Shown in pieces: positions 35,778 to 44,438 of a stretch of 64,000 nucleotides of DNA (positions within the stretch are counted from its first letter, which is position 1; each line of letters begins with the position of its first letter). The DNA is from Hydrogenophilales bacterium. Its GTDB lineage: Bacteria; Pseudomonadota; Gammaproteobacteria; Burkholderiales; Thiobacteraceae. The stretch lies in assembly GCA_016235775.1 (NCBI GenBank), contig JACRIU010000082.1:1-64000 (forward strand), given 5' to 3'. The position numbers and the translations under genes are program-made. The notes under the pieces were generated by a model. The model searched no databases. It was not told the origin of the DNA and saw only the letters and a program-made list of their open reading frames with translations.

Positions 35778-35879
35778 ACACGAATAAACAGCGCGCAGCC
35801 TACCCTCCGGGGTACGAAGGTTTCTTGGCCAGGCGTTCGGGTTTTTATTCGTGTTTATTCGTGTTTATTCGTGGTTAAA
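35763..35879. repeat. Hairpin with tandem arm units (type CACGAATAAA)
   Basis: The left arm is TTAACCACGAATGAACACG then AATAAA and overlaps the end of ubiJ; the right arm has three reverse units (TTTATTCGTG repeated, ending GTGGTTAA). The loop is about 50 bases. It separates ubiJ from ubiB by only two bases on the right, leaving no room for an ordinary ribosome site of ubiB outside the arm. Confidence 0.75.
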
Positions 35880-35881
35880 AA

Positions 35882-37399
35882 ATGCGAATTTTCCGCCTCA
35901 TCTACATCCTCTACATCGCCGCCCTATACGGCCTGGACGAGTTTTTTCTCGCCCATGCGCGGCTGAAATGGTTGCGCGCGGCGATCCGGATCGCTTTCTT
36001 CTGGCGCCACTTGCCCGAGCCGCGCGCGGTGCGCTTGCGCCGGGCGTTGGAGCGCCTGGGCCCGATCTTCGTCAAATTCGGCCAGGTGCTATCGACCCGG
36101 CGCGATTTGCTGCCGCCCGACTTGGCCGATGAATTGGCCAAGCTGCAAGATCAAGTGCCGCCGTTTCCCGCCGATTTGGTGATCGCGACCTTGAATCGCG
36201 TGTATGGCCGGCGCTACGACGATGTATTTCCCGAATTCAATTTAGTGCCGGTGGCCAGCGCCTCGGTGGCGCAAGTGCACTTCGCGCGCCTGCCGGATGG
36301 GCGTGAAGCGGCGGTAAAAATCCTGCGCCCCGGCATTCGTCCCGTGATCGAACACGATATCGCACTACTGGAAATCGGCGCCGGCTTAGTCGAACGCCTG
36401 TTCGAGGACGGCCAGCGCCTGCGCCCGCGCGAAGTGGTGGCGGAATTCGCCAAGCACCTGCACTACGAGCTCGACCTCATGCGTGAAGCGGCAAACGCCA
36501 GCCAGTTGCGGCGCAATTTCGCGGATGAGCGCCTGCTGCTGGTGCCGGAAGTTTTTTGGGATTTTTGCGACCGCGAGGTCATGGTCATGCAACGCATGCG
36601 CGGCACGCCGGTGAGCCAGGTTGAAAAGCTGCGTGGGCAGGGAGTGGATATCCCCAAACTCGCGCGCGACGGCGTGGAGATTTTCTTCACGCAGGTTTTC
36701 CGCGATGCGTTTTTCCACGCCGACATGCACCCCGGCAACATCTTCGTCACGCCGGACGGGCGCTACATCGGCCTCGATTTCGGCATCATGGGCACGCTCA
36801 CCGAGGTGGATAAAAATTATCTGGCGCAGAACTTTCTCGCCTTCTTCCGCCGCGATTACAAACGTGTGGCGCGCGCCCACATCGAAGCCGGCTGGGCGCC
36901 GGCGGATACGCGCATGGATGAATTCGAAGCCGCGATCCGCACCGTATGCGAGCCGGTATTCGACAAGCCATTGAAGGATATTTCCTTCGGAAAAGTGTTG
37001 CTGCGGTTATTTGAAACCTCACGCGAATTCAATGTGCAAATCCAGCCGCAATTGGTGCTGCTGCAAAAAACCCTGCTCAACATCGAAGGCCTGGGGCGGC
37101 AGCTCGACCCCGATCTGGATTTATGGCAAACCGCCAAGCCGTTCCTGGAACGCTGGATGAGCGAGCAGATGGGCGTGCGCGGCATGCTGCGCACGCTGCA
37201 AGAAGAAGCGCCGCAGTGGGCCATCACTCTACCGAAGCTGCCGCGCTTGCTGCACGAAGCAATGAACCGCGACCCAATGGAAAAAATCGAGCAGGGCTTC
37301 GCCTTGCTCATGGCCGAACAGCGCCAGCGCAATCGCTGGCTGATGGCCATCGCCGTGCTGCTGGGCGCACTGGCGCTGGTGCTCTGGTTCAGGCCTTAA
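35882..37399 (+). CDS. ubiB: Ubiquinone biosynthesis kinase-like protein UbiB
   Basis: An atypical ABC1/ADCK-family ATPase of 505 residues needed for ubiquinone synthesis. It has the KxGQ motif in [16 protein letters not shown], the Ala-rich loop in [13 protein letters not shown], catalytic motif HADMHPGN, and DFG in LDFGIMG, plus two C-terminal membrane helices ([18 protein letters not shown]). It closes the DUF971-ubiE-ubiJ-ubiB group. Confidence 0.95.
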   Translation: MRIFRLIYILYIAALYGLDEFFLAHARLKWLRAAIRIAFFWRHLPEPRAVRLRRALERLGPIFVKFGQVLSTRRDLLPPDLADELAKLQDQVPPFPADLVIATLNRVYGRRYDDVFPEFNLVPVASASVAQVHFARLPDGREAAVKILRPGIRPVIEHDIALLEIGAGLVERLFEDGQRLRPREVVAEFAKHLHYELDLMREAANASQLRRNFADERLLLVPEVFWDFCDREVMVMQRMRGTPVSQVEKLRGQGVDIPKLARDGVEIFFTQVFRDAFFHADMHPGNIFVTPDGRYIGLDFGIMGTLTEVDKNYLAQNFLAFFRRDYKRVARAHIEAGWAPADTRMDEFEAAIRTVCEPVFDKPLKDISFGKVLLRLFETSREFNVQIQPQLVLLQKTLLNIEGLGRQLDPDLDLWQTAKPFLERWMSEQMGVRGMLRTLQEEAPQWAITLPKLPRLLHEAMNRDPMEKIEQGFALLMAEQRQRNRWLMAIAVLLGALALVLWFRP

Positions 37400-37421
37400 T
37401 CTCCGCTATAATCCTGTGGCT

Positions 37422-37481
37422 GTAGGGGCCGGGCATGCCCGGCCTGCTTGCGATAGCGGGCGAGGCATGCCTCGCCCCTAC
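37422..37481. repeat. REP-like palindrome pair (GGCATGCC family)
   Basis: GGGCCGGGCATGCCCGGCC and GGGCGAGGCATGCCTCGCCC bounded by GTAGGGG and CCCCTAC, as at 33,629 and 60,823. It follows ubiB and lies in the leader of the symporter gene; the first part of the open frame of the symporter is made from it. Confidence 0.8.
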
Positions 37482-37560
37482 GTACTCTCTGTTGGTCATT
37501 CAAAAAAATATCCAGGCATTTTACCTTCATGGCGAGATGCCCTTGTTGAGGGAGAAATCC

Positions 37561-38982
37561 ATGCTCGTCGGCTTCGTCATCCTGTATCTGGTCCTCTCCA
37601 TCGGCATCGGCATGTACGCCGCGACCAAGGTGCACAACGCGCGCGACTACATCACCGCCGGCCGTTCGCTGCCGCTGTATATCGTGATGGCCATGGTGTT
37701 CGCCACTTGGTTCGGCGCGGAAACGGTGCTGGGTATTCCGGCCACCTTCCTCAAGGAAGACATGGGCGGGCTGATTTCCGATCCCTTCGGCGCGTCGCTG
37801 TGCCTGGTGCTGTTCGGCTTGTTCTTCGCGCGCAAGCTGTATCGCATGAATTTATTGACCATCGGCGATTTCTACCGCCAGCGCTTCGGGCGCAAGGTGG
37901 AGGTGATCGCCGGCGTCGCCATCGCCTTGTCCTATCTGGGCTGGGTATCGGCGCAAATCACCGCACTCGGCCTGGTTTTCAGCATGCTCTCCGGCGGCGA
38001 AATCACCCAGGCGCAAGGCATCCTGATCGGCGCGGCGGTGGTGCTGTTGTATACGCTGTATGGCGGCATGTGGTCGGTGGCGCTGACCACGTTTTTCCAG
38101 ATGATCATCATCGTCATCGGTTTGTTCTATATCGCCTGGCTGGTCGCGGACATGGCCGGCGGCGTGGCGCCGGTGATGCAGCATGCGGCCGCCAACCACA
38201 AATTCCATTTCTGGCCCGAACTCAATGCGGTGGCCATGGTCGCCTTCATCTCCGGGCTGCTCACCATGGGCTTCGGATCGATTCCTCAGCAGGACGTGTT
38301 CCAGCGCGCCAACTCCGCGAAGAATGAAAAAGTCGCGGTCTGGGGCACCGTGCTGGGTGGCGTGGCCTATTTCATCTTCGCCGCGATACCGCTGTTTCTG
38401 GCCTATTCCGCCAATCTGATCGACCCGGCGCTGACTTCGAAGCTACTGACCGACGACGCGCAAAAAATTCTGCCCGCCCTGGTGGCCGGCCATCTGCCGC
38501 TGCTGGCGCAGGTGATTTTCTATGGCGCGCTGCTGGCCGTCATCATGAGCACCGCGTCCGGCACCTTGCTCGCGCCCTCGGTCACCATCTCCGAAAACAT
38601 TCTCAAGGGCTGGCTCACCCGGCGCAATTTGTCCGATCACAAAATGCTGGTGCTGACGCGCTGGGTGGTGGCCGGCTTCGCCGTGTGCGTGACGCTGTAT
38701 GCCCTGTGGGCGCTGGGCACCAACACCGGCATTCACAAAATGGTGGAGAGCGCCTACAAAGTCACGCTGGTCGTCGCCTTCACCCCCCTTGTGGCAGGCT
38801 TGTATTGGAAGCGCGCCACGGCCCAGGGGGCTTATCTGGCCATTGGCCTGGGCTTAGCGGCTTGGCTGCCGCTGGAATACCTGGCTGCGGAGAACGGCAT
38901 CCCGCCTCAGTTCGCAGGATTCTTGATGAGCGTGGCGGGGATGGTGGCGGGGTCTTTGATAAGCCAGAAACATAGCGTTTGA
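37561..38982 (+). CDS. Sodium:solute symporter family protein
   Basis: An inner-membrane transporter of 473 residues with about 13 membrane helices. The family signature occurs around ARDYITAGRSLPLYIVMAMVFATWFGAE and GGMWSVALTTFFQMIIIV, and the Na+-site helix around GFGSIPQQDVFQRA. The substrate (proline, pantothenate, sugar or acetate) cannot be told. The frame is open from 37435, but the first 42 codons derive partly from a REP element; ATG 37561 has GAGGGAG upstream and begins the first helix. Confidence 0.88.
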   Translation: MLVGFVILYLVLSIGIGMYAATKVHNARDYITAGRSLPLYIVMAMVFATWFGAETVLGIPATFLKEDMGGLISDPFGASLCLVLFGLFFARKLYRMNLLTIGDFYRQRFGRKVEVIAGVAIALSYLGWVSAQITALGLVFSMLSGGEITQAQGILIGAAVVLLYTLYGGMWSVALTTFFQMIIIVIGLFYIAWLVADMAGGVAPVMQHAAANHKFHFWPELNAVAMVAFISGLLTMGFGSIPQQDVFQRANSAKNEKVAVWGTVLGGVAYFIFAAIPLFLAYSANLIDPALTSKLLTDDAQKILPALVAGHLPLLAQVIFYGALLAVIMSTASGTLLAPSVTISENILKGWLTRRNLSDHKMLVLTRWVVAGFAVCVTLYALWALGTNTGIHKMVESAYKVTLVVAFTPLVAGLYWKRATAQGAYLAIGLGLAAWLPLEYLAAENGIPPQFAGFLMSVAGMVAGSLISQKHSV

Positions 38983-38983
38983 A

Positions 38984-39001
38984 TGTCGGAAATTATTACA
39001 G
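38984..39001 (+). promoter_or_regulatory. Conserved box upstream of PEP-CTERM gene 1 (candidate PrsR site)
   Basis: TGTCGGAAATTATTACAG, about 100 bases upstream of a sigma-54 promoter. Near-identical boxes precede the other three PEP-CTERM genes of the window. By analogy with the PrsK/PrsR system it may be the enhancer for a sigma-54 activator. Confidence 0.65.
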
Positions 39002-39097
39002 TTTTGTTTTGAAACTTTTCAAACGATATGCTGACGCTCTCGCTGTCAGCATTTAACATGCTGTAGTTAAACAGAAATTAATTTTTATATTCTCTTC

Positions 39098-39114
39098 TGG
39101 CATGGATGATGCTT
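39098..39114 (+). promoter_or_regulatory. Sigma-54 promoter of PEP-CTERM gene 1
   Basis: TGGCATGGATGATGCTT: GG at 39099-39100 and GC at 39111-39112, exactly ten bases apart, as in the -24/-12 consensus TGGCACG-N4-TTGC. The leader downstream is conserved with the one at 40,610. Confidence 0.7.
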
Positions 39115-39212
39115 AATGGCTTGCAAGGGTAGTACGATAATGATTAAAAATTTAGAAATCGTGCACGACCCCATTTTTCCCTTTTTTATACTAATTAAAC
39201 GGAGCTACCAAA

Positions 39213-39917
39213 ATGAAATCCAGAACCACCCGTCAATTGATTGCCGCCTGTTCGGCCACGGTTGCATTGCTGGGCCTGACGGTCCCCGCGCACGCCTCCC
39301 TCGTCACCGCGTCTTTCGCGGGCTCGGTCGTTGATTTCTCCCAGTTCCCGGGCGGTTTTGCCTTCGGCGCCGGTCCGGTGGCCGTTGGCTCGCTGGTCGG
39401 GGAGAGCATCGACTGGTCGTCTTCTTCCACCAGCGCCGTCATCGGCAATGGCGGCTACGGCCTGGGCAATAACGGCAACTGGACCAGTGGTCGCGGTGGC
39501 TATACCGGCCTGAACAACACCTCCGCGTCCGGCGACTACACGCAGTTCATCTTCAACAATGGCCCGGTCAGCTCGGTCGGTGGTTTCGTCAACTACGCCA
39601 CCTGTGGCGGCTCGCAGTGCGACCCGGCGCAGCAATTCATCATCGAGGCGCTCGACGCGGCCAACAACGCGCTCGAAACCTACAACGTCAGCCTGCTGGC
39701 CGCGATCTCGACCCCGAGCGCGACCGATGCCGGCGCCTTCCGCGGCATCTCCCGCGCCAGCGCCGACATCTACGGCTTCCGCCTGTACAACGCTGTGCAT
39801 GTGCTGGACGACCTCACCTTCGCGCGCAATAACGTAGTACCCGAACCCGCCTCGCTGGCGCTGCTGGGTATCGGCCTAGCTGGTTTTGGCGTCATGCGCC
39901 GCCGCAAATCAGCGTAA
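39213..39917 (+). CDS. PEP-CTERM sorting domain protein 1
   Basis: A secreted protein of 234 residues: signal peptide about 1-28 (ending PAHA), a Ser/Gly/Asn-rich mature part with no known domain, and a C-terminal PEP-CTERM signal (VPEPASLALLGIGLAGFG then MRRRK). Exosortase would cleave near the PEP and anchor or release it during matrix formation. It has its own sigma-54 promoter, conserved box and terminator. Low cysteine content (one CGGSQC pair) in the mature part. Confidence 0.9.
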   Translation: MKSRTTRQLIAACSATVALLGLTVPAHASLVTASFAGSVVDFSQFPGGFAFGAGPVAVGSLVGESIDWSSSSTSAVIGNGGYGLGNNGNWTSGRGGYTGLNNTSASGDYTQFIFNNGPVSSVGGFVNYATCGGSQCDPAQQFIIEALDAANNALETYNVSLLAAISTPSATDAGAFRGISRASADIYGFRLYNAVHVLDDLTFARNNVVPEPASLALLGIGLAGFGVMRRRKSA

Positions 39918-39941
39918 TTCAAGGCTTCTGTCCAGACATAA

Positions 39942-39967
39942 CGGCGACCTGAGGGTCGCCGTTTTTC
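39942..39967 (+). terminator. Rho-independent terminator after PEP-CTERM gene 1
   Basis: Stem GGCGACC/GGTCGCC with loop TGAG, flanked by AAC/GTT and followed by TTTTT. Confidence 0.85.
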
Positions 39968-39988
39968 GCACGGAAAAAGAAAAAAGGG

Positions 39989-40405
39989 TCAGGGAAAAAA
40001 GGGGCAGGCCTTTACCTTATACTTACGCTTCAATTTAGCCAACACCGGATCGGGCTCCCCCGCTTCAATCGTCCGCTGAATCTGCGAAATGCGGCCGGGC
40101 GAAACGCCCGCTTTGCCCGCTACCTCGCGCAGGCTCAGATTCACCGCCCGGCGCAGCAAATAAGCCCAAGCTTGAAATGCCCGCTGATGGCGGCGATTTT
40201 GCACCTGTTCCGGCGTGACGCCAAACGCCTTCGCCACCACTGTCAGCACCGCCTCCGCGTCGGGGCGCGCCGGCTGGCGGTGGCTTGCCGGGATGCCTTG
40301 TTTGTCTTGTTCCGCCGCAAGTTTTTCCATGCGATCGAGAAACTTGTCTTCCCCCAGATAGACTTGGCCACGCAGGGCTTCCCACGGCGAGACGCGCCAA
40401 GGCAT
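39989..40405 (-). pseudogene. C-terminal remnant of a REP-associated (RAYT/Y1) transposase
   Basis: The 138-codon piece begins WEALRGQVYLGEDKFLDRM and includes LLRRAVNLSLREVAGKAGVSPGRISQIQR, the C-terminal helix-turn-helix-type region common in REP-associated tyrosine transposases. The N-terminal catalytic Y1 domain with its HxH and Tyr is missing. Downstream of its end is a GGGTCAGGG...GGGGCAGGCC stretch typical of the flanks of such genes. It lies between two PEP-CTERM genes and is probably a decayed transposase. Confidence 0.7.
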
Positions 40406-40497
40406 GCGCCGGTTTCCAGCCCGCTGCCGTTAGAACCAAGTGTTTGCAAGGTGAGTTAAAAAATCAGACGCCCTATTGCTCTGAGCATCCAGGTATA

Positions 40498-40514
40498 TGT
40501 CGAAAATTTTTACA
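40498..40514 (+). promoter_or_regulatory. Conserved box upstream of PEP-CTERM gene 2 (candidate PrsR site)
   Basis: TGTCGAAAATTTTTACA, about 95 bases before the sigma-54 promoter at 40610; same spacing as for gene 1. The 40,406-40,709 gap otherwise holds only the promoter and its leader. Confidence 0.65.
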
Positions 40515-40609
40515 ATCTCCCTTCAAACTTTTCTAGCGAATTGCCTCTGCCCACATTTTAAGAATTTAACATATTGTAATTAAAGGGGATTAAATTTTAT
40601 GTTTTCTGT

Positions 40610-40626
40610 TGGCATGGATGATGCTT
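40610..40626 (+). promoter_or_regulatory. Sigma-54 promoter of PEP-CTERM gene 2
   Basis: TGGCATGGATGATGCTT, with GG at 40611-40612 and GC at 40623-40624 (ten bases between). The core is identical to the promoter of PEP-CTERM gene 1; the leader TACGATAATGATTAA is also shared. Confidence 0.7.
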
Positions 40627-40709
40627 AATGATTGGTAAGAGCAATACGATAATGATTAATAGAAGCTTGGAAATCGGGTTTGAACTCATTTATTTTTTAG
40701 GAGCATGCC

Positions 40710-41351
40710 ATGAACACCAACAAAATCAAAACCTTGTTTATCGCCACAGCGCTTGTCCTGGGGGCCGGTAGCGCACAAGCCGCCTTGCTCAATCCCGGAT
40801 TCGAAAGCGGCCTCACAGGCTGGACCGCGAGCCTCTCTGGAGGCGCGGCAACGGTGGTCACCAGCAATAGCACTACCTACGGCGGCGCCATAACCTACCT
40901 TCCGCCGGAAGGCAGCTATTTTTTGGCGATCATGTCTGGCAGCGCAAACGTGTGGCAAACCGTGACGCAGTCGCTGGCGCTTGCGGCGGGCGAAACCATC
41001 GGCGGGCAGGCGGCCTTCGACTGGGGTGACTATCCTTCTTTTTACGATGGGGCCAGGGTGCGCATCCTCGACGCTGCAGGCGCACAGATCGCCCAACCGT
41101 TCTATCTTGACGGAACGGGACTCCCGTCGGGCTACAATGGCCCGTGGACCGCTTGGTCCTTTACCGCGCTGGCCGCAGGCACCTACACCGTCGAATATGC
41201 GTCACGCAACACCCTGGATGGTGGCGGCCCCGAGCAAACCTTTGGCTATTTCGATGCGGCTCAAGCTCAGGTTCCGGAGCCGGCCTCCCTCGCATTGCTG
41301 GGCCTGGGTCTGGCCGGTCTGGCCGCTACCCGCCGCAAGCAAACTGCTTAA
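40710..41351 (+). CDS. PEP-CTERM sorting domain protein 2
   Basis: A 213-residue exported protein with signal peptide about 1-25 (ending SAQA) and a mature part that starts LLNPGFESGLTGWTAS, a carbohydrate-binding-like (CBM/DUF642-type) beta-sandwich opening. The C-terminal signal is VPEPASLALLGLGLAGLA then ATRRK. It has GGAGCATGCC as ribosome site, its own sigma-54 promoter and terminator. It likely binds or sits in extracellular polysaccharide; this is inferred. Confidence 0.9.
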   Translation: MNTNKIKTLFIATALVLGAGSAQAALLNPGFESGLTGWTASLSGGAATVVTSNSTTYGGAITYLPPEGSYFLAIMSGSANVWQTVTQSLALAAGETIGGQAAFDWGDYPSFYDGARVRILDAAGAQIAQPFYLDGTGLPSGYNGPWTAWSFTALAAGTYTVEYASRNTLDGGGPEQTFGYFDAAQAQVPEPASLALLGLGLAGLAATRRKQTA

Positions 41352-41376
41352 GCAATCAGCGCAATAGCCGTTTATA

Positions 41377-41411
41377 AAAGCCCGGACAGATTTGCCTGTC
41401 CGGGCTTTTTA
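41377..41411 (+). terminator. Rho-independent terminator after PEP-CTERM gene 2
   Basis: Stem AAGCCCGGACAG/CTGTCCGGGCTT with loop ATTTGC and a T tail. Confidence 0.88.
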
Positions 41412-41478
41412 TTTGCGCAATACCCGATATCCCACAAAATTAAGTCGAGTCCGACCACTATATACCGGCTGCAATCAA

Positions 41479-41496
41479 AGTCGGAAAATTTTACAG
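41479..41496 (+). promoter_or_regulatory. Conserved box upstream of PEP-CTERM gene 3 (candidate PrsR site)
   Basis: AGTCGGAAAATTTTACAG, about 65 bases before the sigma-54 promoter at 41560. Confidence 0.65.
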
Positions 41497-41559
41497 TTCA
41501 TTAAAATCAAGCATCGGCATAAAATACTAACCATTTGATTGCTAATATAAATCTAAACA

Positions 41560-41576
41560 TGGCACGCCCTATGCTT
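41560..41576 (+). promoter_or_regulatory. Sigma-54 promoter of PEP-CTERM gene 3
   Basis: TGGCACGCCCTATGCTT, exact TGGCACG at -24, then ATGCT at -12, with GG and GC ten bases apart (41561-41562 and 41573-41574). Confidence 0.75.
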
Positions 41577-41647
41577 ATTTATTCACTAAGTGAAGAATTT
41601 TTCGGTTTTTAAACCAGATACACCATTTTTTTACAGTGGAGATCATC

Positions 41648-42448
41648 ATGAAAAAATCAACAATCGCATTAGCTTTATCATTAATGGCCGGCGGCTCCGC
41701 TTATGCCGCCACCTTCACTAACGGCGGTTTCGAAGACGGCAACTTGGGTGGCTGGACTGGCGGCGGTGGCACTTGGTATGGCGCACCCCCCGCACCAGTT
41801 AACCCCACAGCCTATAACGGTGGCCTCCCCACCAACACCCTTATGACCGGCGGCGTCGATCCCATCACAAGCGCGAATACGGTCTTCAACGGCAGCAACT
41901 CCGTGCGTGTGAACAACAACCTCAACAACTACTCGGTTTCCACTATCCGGCAATCGGTAATCAACTATACGGACAACAACATCTACTTTGCGTGGAACGC
42001 GGTGCTGGAATCCTCTCACGGCTTGGCCAACTCGGACTACTTTTCGCTGACCCTGCGCGACGACACCAACAGCACGAACATCGTGAACCGTGGCTACAGC
42101 TCTGCGGGCTCCATCGGCGGTGGCACAAGTGGCGTTACGTGGACTCCATATGCAGCGCCTGCGCCAATATATGGCACCTGGTACAGTAGTGGGTGGGTAG
42201 TCGAACAAATCGATTTAGTGGCTTTAGGTGCGGTCGGTCATGACTTCACCCTGACCCTGCTGGCGTCCGACTGCCCCTACGGCGGCCACGCTGGCTATGT
42301 GTATCTGGATGGTTTCGGCGGCCAAACCCCGACCCAATGCGGGCAGCCCGGTCAACCCCCCTGCCCGACGCCCGAGCCGGACACCCTGCCGCTGTTGGGC
42401 TTGGGGCTGCTTGGCTTGGCTTTTGGCCTGCGCCGGAAGCACGCATAA
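41648..42448 (+). CDS. PEP-CTERM sorting domain protein 3
   Basis: A 266-residue secreted protein. Signal peptide about 1-20 (ending SAYA), mature start FTNGGFEDGNLGGWTGGGG typical of a carbohydrate-binding-like sandwich, and a C-terminal signal PEPDTLPLLGLGLLGLAFG then LRRK. The start at 41648 follows GTGGAG; a GTG at 41636 is in frame. An internal fragment of a close paralogue lies just downstream at 42,571. Confidence 0.88.
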   Translation: MKKSTIALALSLMAGGSAYAATFTNGGFEDGNLGGWTGGGGTWYGAPPAPVNPTAYNGGLPTNTLMTGGVDPITSANTVFNGSNSVRVNNNLNNYSVSTIRQSVINYTDNNIYFAWNAVLESSHGLANSDYFSLTLRDDTNSTNIVNRGYSSAGSIGGGTSGVTWTPYAAPAPIYGTWYSSGWVVEQIDLVALGAVGHDFTLTLLASDCPYGGHAGYVYLDGFGGQTPTQCGQPGQPPCPTPEPDTLPLLGLGLLGLAFGLRRKHA

Positions 42449-42468
42449 GGCACAACATTTTCACTCGA

Positions 42469-42503
42469 TAAAAGCCCGGCAGGAAACTGCCGGGCTTTTT
42501 TTC
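42469..42503 (+). terminator. Rho-independent terminator after PEP-CTERM gene 3
   Basis: Stem AAAGCCCGGCAG/CTGCCGGGCTTT with loop GAAA and a run of T. Confidence 0.88.
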
Positions 42504-42522
42504 ATCCGCCTCCCGTGCGCCG

Positions 42523-42570
42523 TCAGCGCAGATACCCTTCCCGCTCCAACTTCAACAGAATTCGCTGCAC
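42523..42570 (-). pseudogene. Remnant of an APS-kinase gene 3' end
   Basis: Reading the minus strand gives VQRILLKLEREGYLR and a stop, identical in protein to the last 15 residues of the Sat-like/APS-kinase fusion at 44439-46019, while the DNA differs at several synonymous positions. It is therefore a diverged copy of that gene end. It abuts the PEP-CTERM fragment at 42571. Together with the real gene end it brackets the sulfotransferase gene. Confidence 0.75.
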
Positions 42571-42760
42571 TGACTATTTCTCTCTGACTCTGACGGACGA
42601 TACCCTTAGTGCTACCTTGGTAAGTCGTGGATTCATTTCTGCTGGTGCCATCGGTGGCGGCACACAAGGCGCTACGTGGACCCAATTTGGCGGCTGGTAC
42701 AGCCGCGGTTGGGTAGTCGAGCAAATTGACTTAACGACCGCTGGCGTAGGTGGAACATCG
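42571..42760 (+). pseudogene. Internal fragment of a PEP-CTERM protein 3 paralogue
   Basis: The plus-strand frame reads DYFSLTLTDDTLSATLVSRG, then GAIGGGTQGATWTQFGG and WVVEQIDL, closely matching PEP-CTERM protein 3 from DYFSLTLRDDTN to WVVEQIDL. There is no start, signal peptide or C-terminal signal, so only a middle piece of about 60 codons remains. Confidence 0.8.
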
Positions 42761-42808
42761 GTCGCCGCAAGTCCTGATCGACGGCATCACGGCGCCAGAA
42801 TTTCCCCT

Positions 42809-44428
42809 TTACATCGTATATCCGAAGTATTCGATGAAGGGGGACAAGGTGGGCAACAGCGAATCGAATTCATTCGCGTAGCGTTCCCAGCGATATTTTG
42901 CGTGCTGGTAGATGGGCTGAGTAACTTGATGATAGCTCGGGGTGTTGATGATGCCGCGATTCTGCGCATGTTGGGTATGCTCTAGCACGGTATCGCTCCA
43001 GCCCACTCCAAGGAATTCAAGTAACAAACGGGTTTCTACTTCAAAATTTGTGATCAGATCCTCATAGCGGATACGCTGCCAGCAAAGCGGCATGCGTTCC
43101 ACATATTCGCGCCAGGCGCCCATCACCCGCGCGTAGGTATCAGCGACTCGTTCAAGGTTTACGAAGCCGGCCATGGCATCGTTATGGCCAAAGTTCTGCA
43201 TGAGGCAGCTCAATGTGACATCGCAAGGATGGCGAACAGCCAGAATGAAGCGGGCTTGAGGAAAGACCCGCCAGAGGAGTGGGACGCGAGCAATGTTCAG
43301 AGGCAGCTTGTCCACCAGCCAAGCGTGGGCTTGCCGGTCACAATGGCGCACCGTTTCCCCCCAATAGACTTGGCGTAGGCTGGCAATTTGTTCATCTGAC
43401 AAGTTTGACAACGCATCGGGGCCGCCTCCGGTCATATCGAAGAAAGCCCGCTCCATCACTTCGGCCATGGGTTTTTCATCCAGCGTCTGCAAGCTTGGGT
43501 GGCTATCCAGCACCTGTTCCAGCAGGGTGGTGCCGGAACGCGGGAAGCCAATCAAGAAAATCGGGGTTTCATCGGGCGAGGATAGCTCAGCCTGAAAGGA
43601 AGCCACAAAGCGGTCGGTCACCCAGGCGCGGGCGATTTCGACTCTGGCCAAGAATCGAGCGTGAGCGCTGCCATCAGGATCGGCGACCAGAGCCATACGG
43701 CGCTTGCCCTCGATCAGATGGGGCAGAACCTTCTTCGTATTATCAAGGCGGTCATGGAGCTGGCCGAGCATAAGGTGGATTTCCATGCCGGTCTCCTGAG
43801 ACATGGGGTGATTAAGCGCAGCTTCTAGCCGGGCCACTGCCTCGGCATGACGGCCCGCACGCCGGTCGAGCCGGGCCGCAGCCAGATTGAGTACCGGGTG
43901 GCCGGGTGCTTGGGCAAGGCCGCGCACAATCATTTCTTCGGCTTCAGCCAAACGGCCTTCTTTTTCCAGCAACTCTCCTCTCTTAGCGAGCGCGTACAGG
44001 GAGTCAGGATGCAAGTCCAGTGCTCGGCGATAGAGATCAAATGCATCCTTCACACGCCCCTGTTTCTCCCACAAGCGCGCCAGATTGGCGAGAACCTCCG
44101 GGGAGTTGGGACTTTTTGCCAAGGCATCCTGCAATACAGTGGAGGCCTCGTCCAGCTTCCCCTGATGTTGCAGAACCGTGGCTAAGGTGTGCTGGGCAAA
44201 AGCCAAATTTGGTGCGAGCATAATAGCTCGACGCGCGCATGACTCAGCTTCATCGTATCGACCAAGGCGAAACTGGGTTGCGCTCAACTTGACCCAAGCT
44301 TCCACATCCATCGGATCGGACTTACAAACACTCGCATACAACGACTGGGCCTCTTCCCAGCGGTTATCAAGCGCAAGTTGCTCGGCTTTGGCCTTTTTGC
44401 CCTTGGTCAGGATGTGCTTCTTATTCAT
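42809..44428 (-). CDS. TPR-repeat sulfotransferase
   Basis: A 539-residue protein transferring sulfate from PAPS to an unknown acceptor. Five to six TPR repeats fill about residues 10-220 (for example WVKLSATQFRLGRYDEAESC, VLANLARLWEKQGRVKDAF). A sulfotransferase domain follows (about 280-525) with the PAPS 5'-phosphosulfate loop IFLIGFPRSGTTLLEQVL and the 3'-phosphate site region RFILAVRHPCDVTLSCL. No signal peptide, so it acts in the cytoplasm. The frame extends to 44548 into the upstream gene; ATG 44428 is 10 bases after that gene's stop. It is the third gene of the DHH, Sat-like/APS-kinase, sulfotransferase operon. Confidence 0.88.
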   Translation of the reverse strand: MNKKHILTKGKKAKAEQLALDNRWEEAQSLYASVCKSDPMDVEAWVKLSATQFRLGRYDEAESCARRAIMLAPNLAFAQHTLATVLQHQGKLDEASTVLQDALAKSPNSPEVLANLARLWEKQGRVKDAFDLYRRALDLHPDSLYALAKRGELLEKEGRLAEAEEMIVRGLAQAPGHPVLNLAAARLDRRAGRHAEAVARLEAALNHPMSQETGMEIHLMLGQLHDRLDNTKKVLPHLIEGKRRMALVADPDGSAHARFLARVEIARAWVTDRFVASFQAELSSPDETPIFLIGFPRSGTTLLEQVLDSHPSLQTLDEKPMAEVMERAFFDMTGGGPDALSNLSDEQIASLRQVYWGETVRHCDRQAHAWLVDKLPLNIARVPLLWRVFPQARFILAVRHPCDVTLSCLMQNFGHNDAMAGFVNLERVADTYARVMGAWREYVERMPLCWQRIRYEDLITNFEVETRLLLEFLGVGWSDTVLEHTQHAQNRGIINTPSYHQVTQPIYQHAKYRWERYANEFDSLLPTLSPFIEYFGYTM

Positions 44429-44438
44429 AGATGGCCTG

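Noticed and set aside
37435-37560. 42 extra N-terminal codons of the symporter
   Set aside because: They are translated from a REP palindrome; the family N-terminus and a ribosome site fit 37561.
42523-42570. Recent direct duplication of the APS-kinase gene end
   Set aside because: The protein is identical but several codons differ, so the copy is diverged and not a recent duplication.
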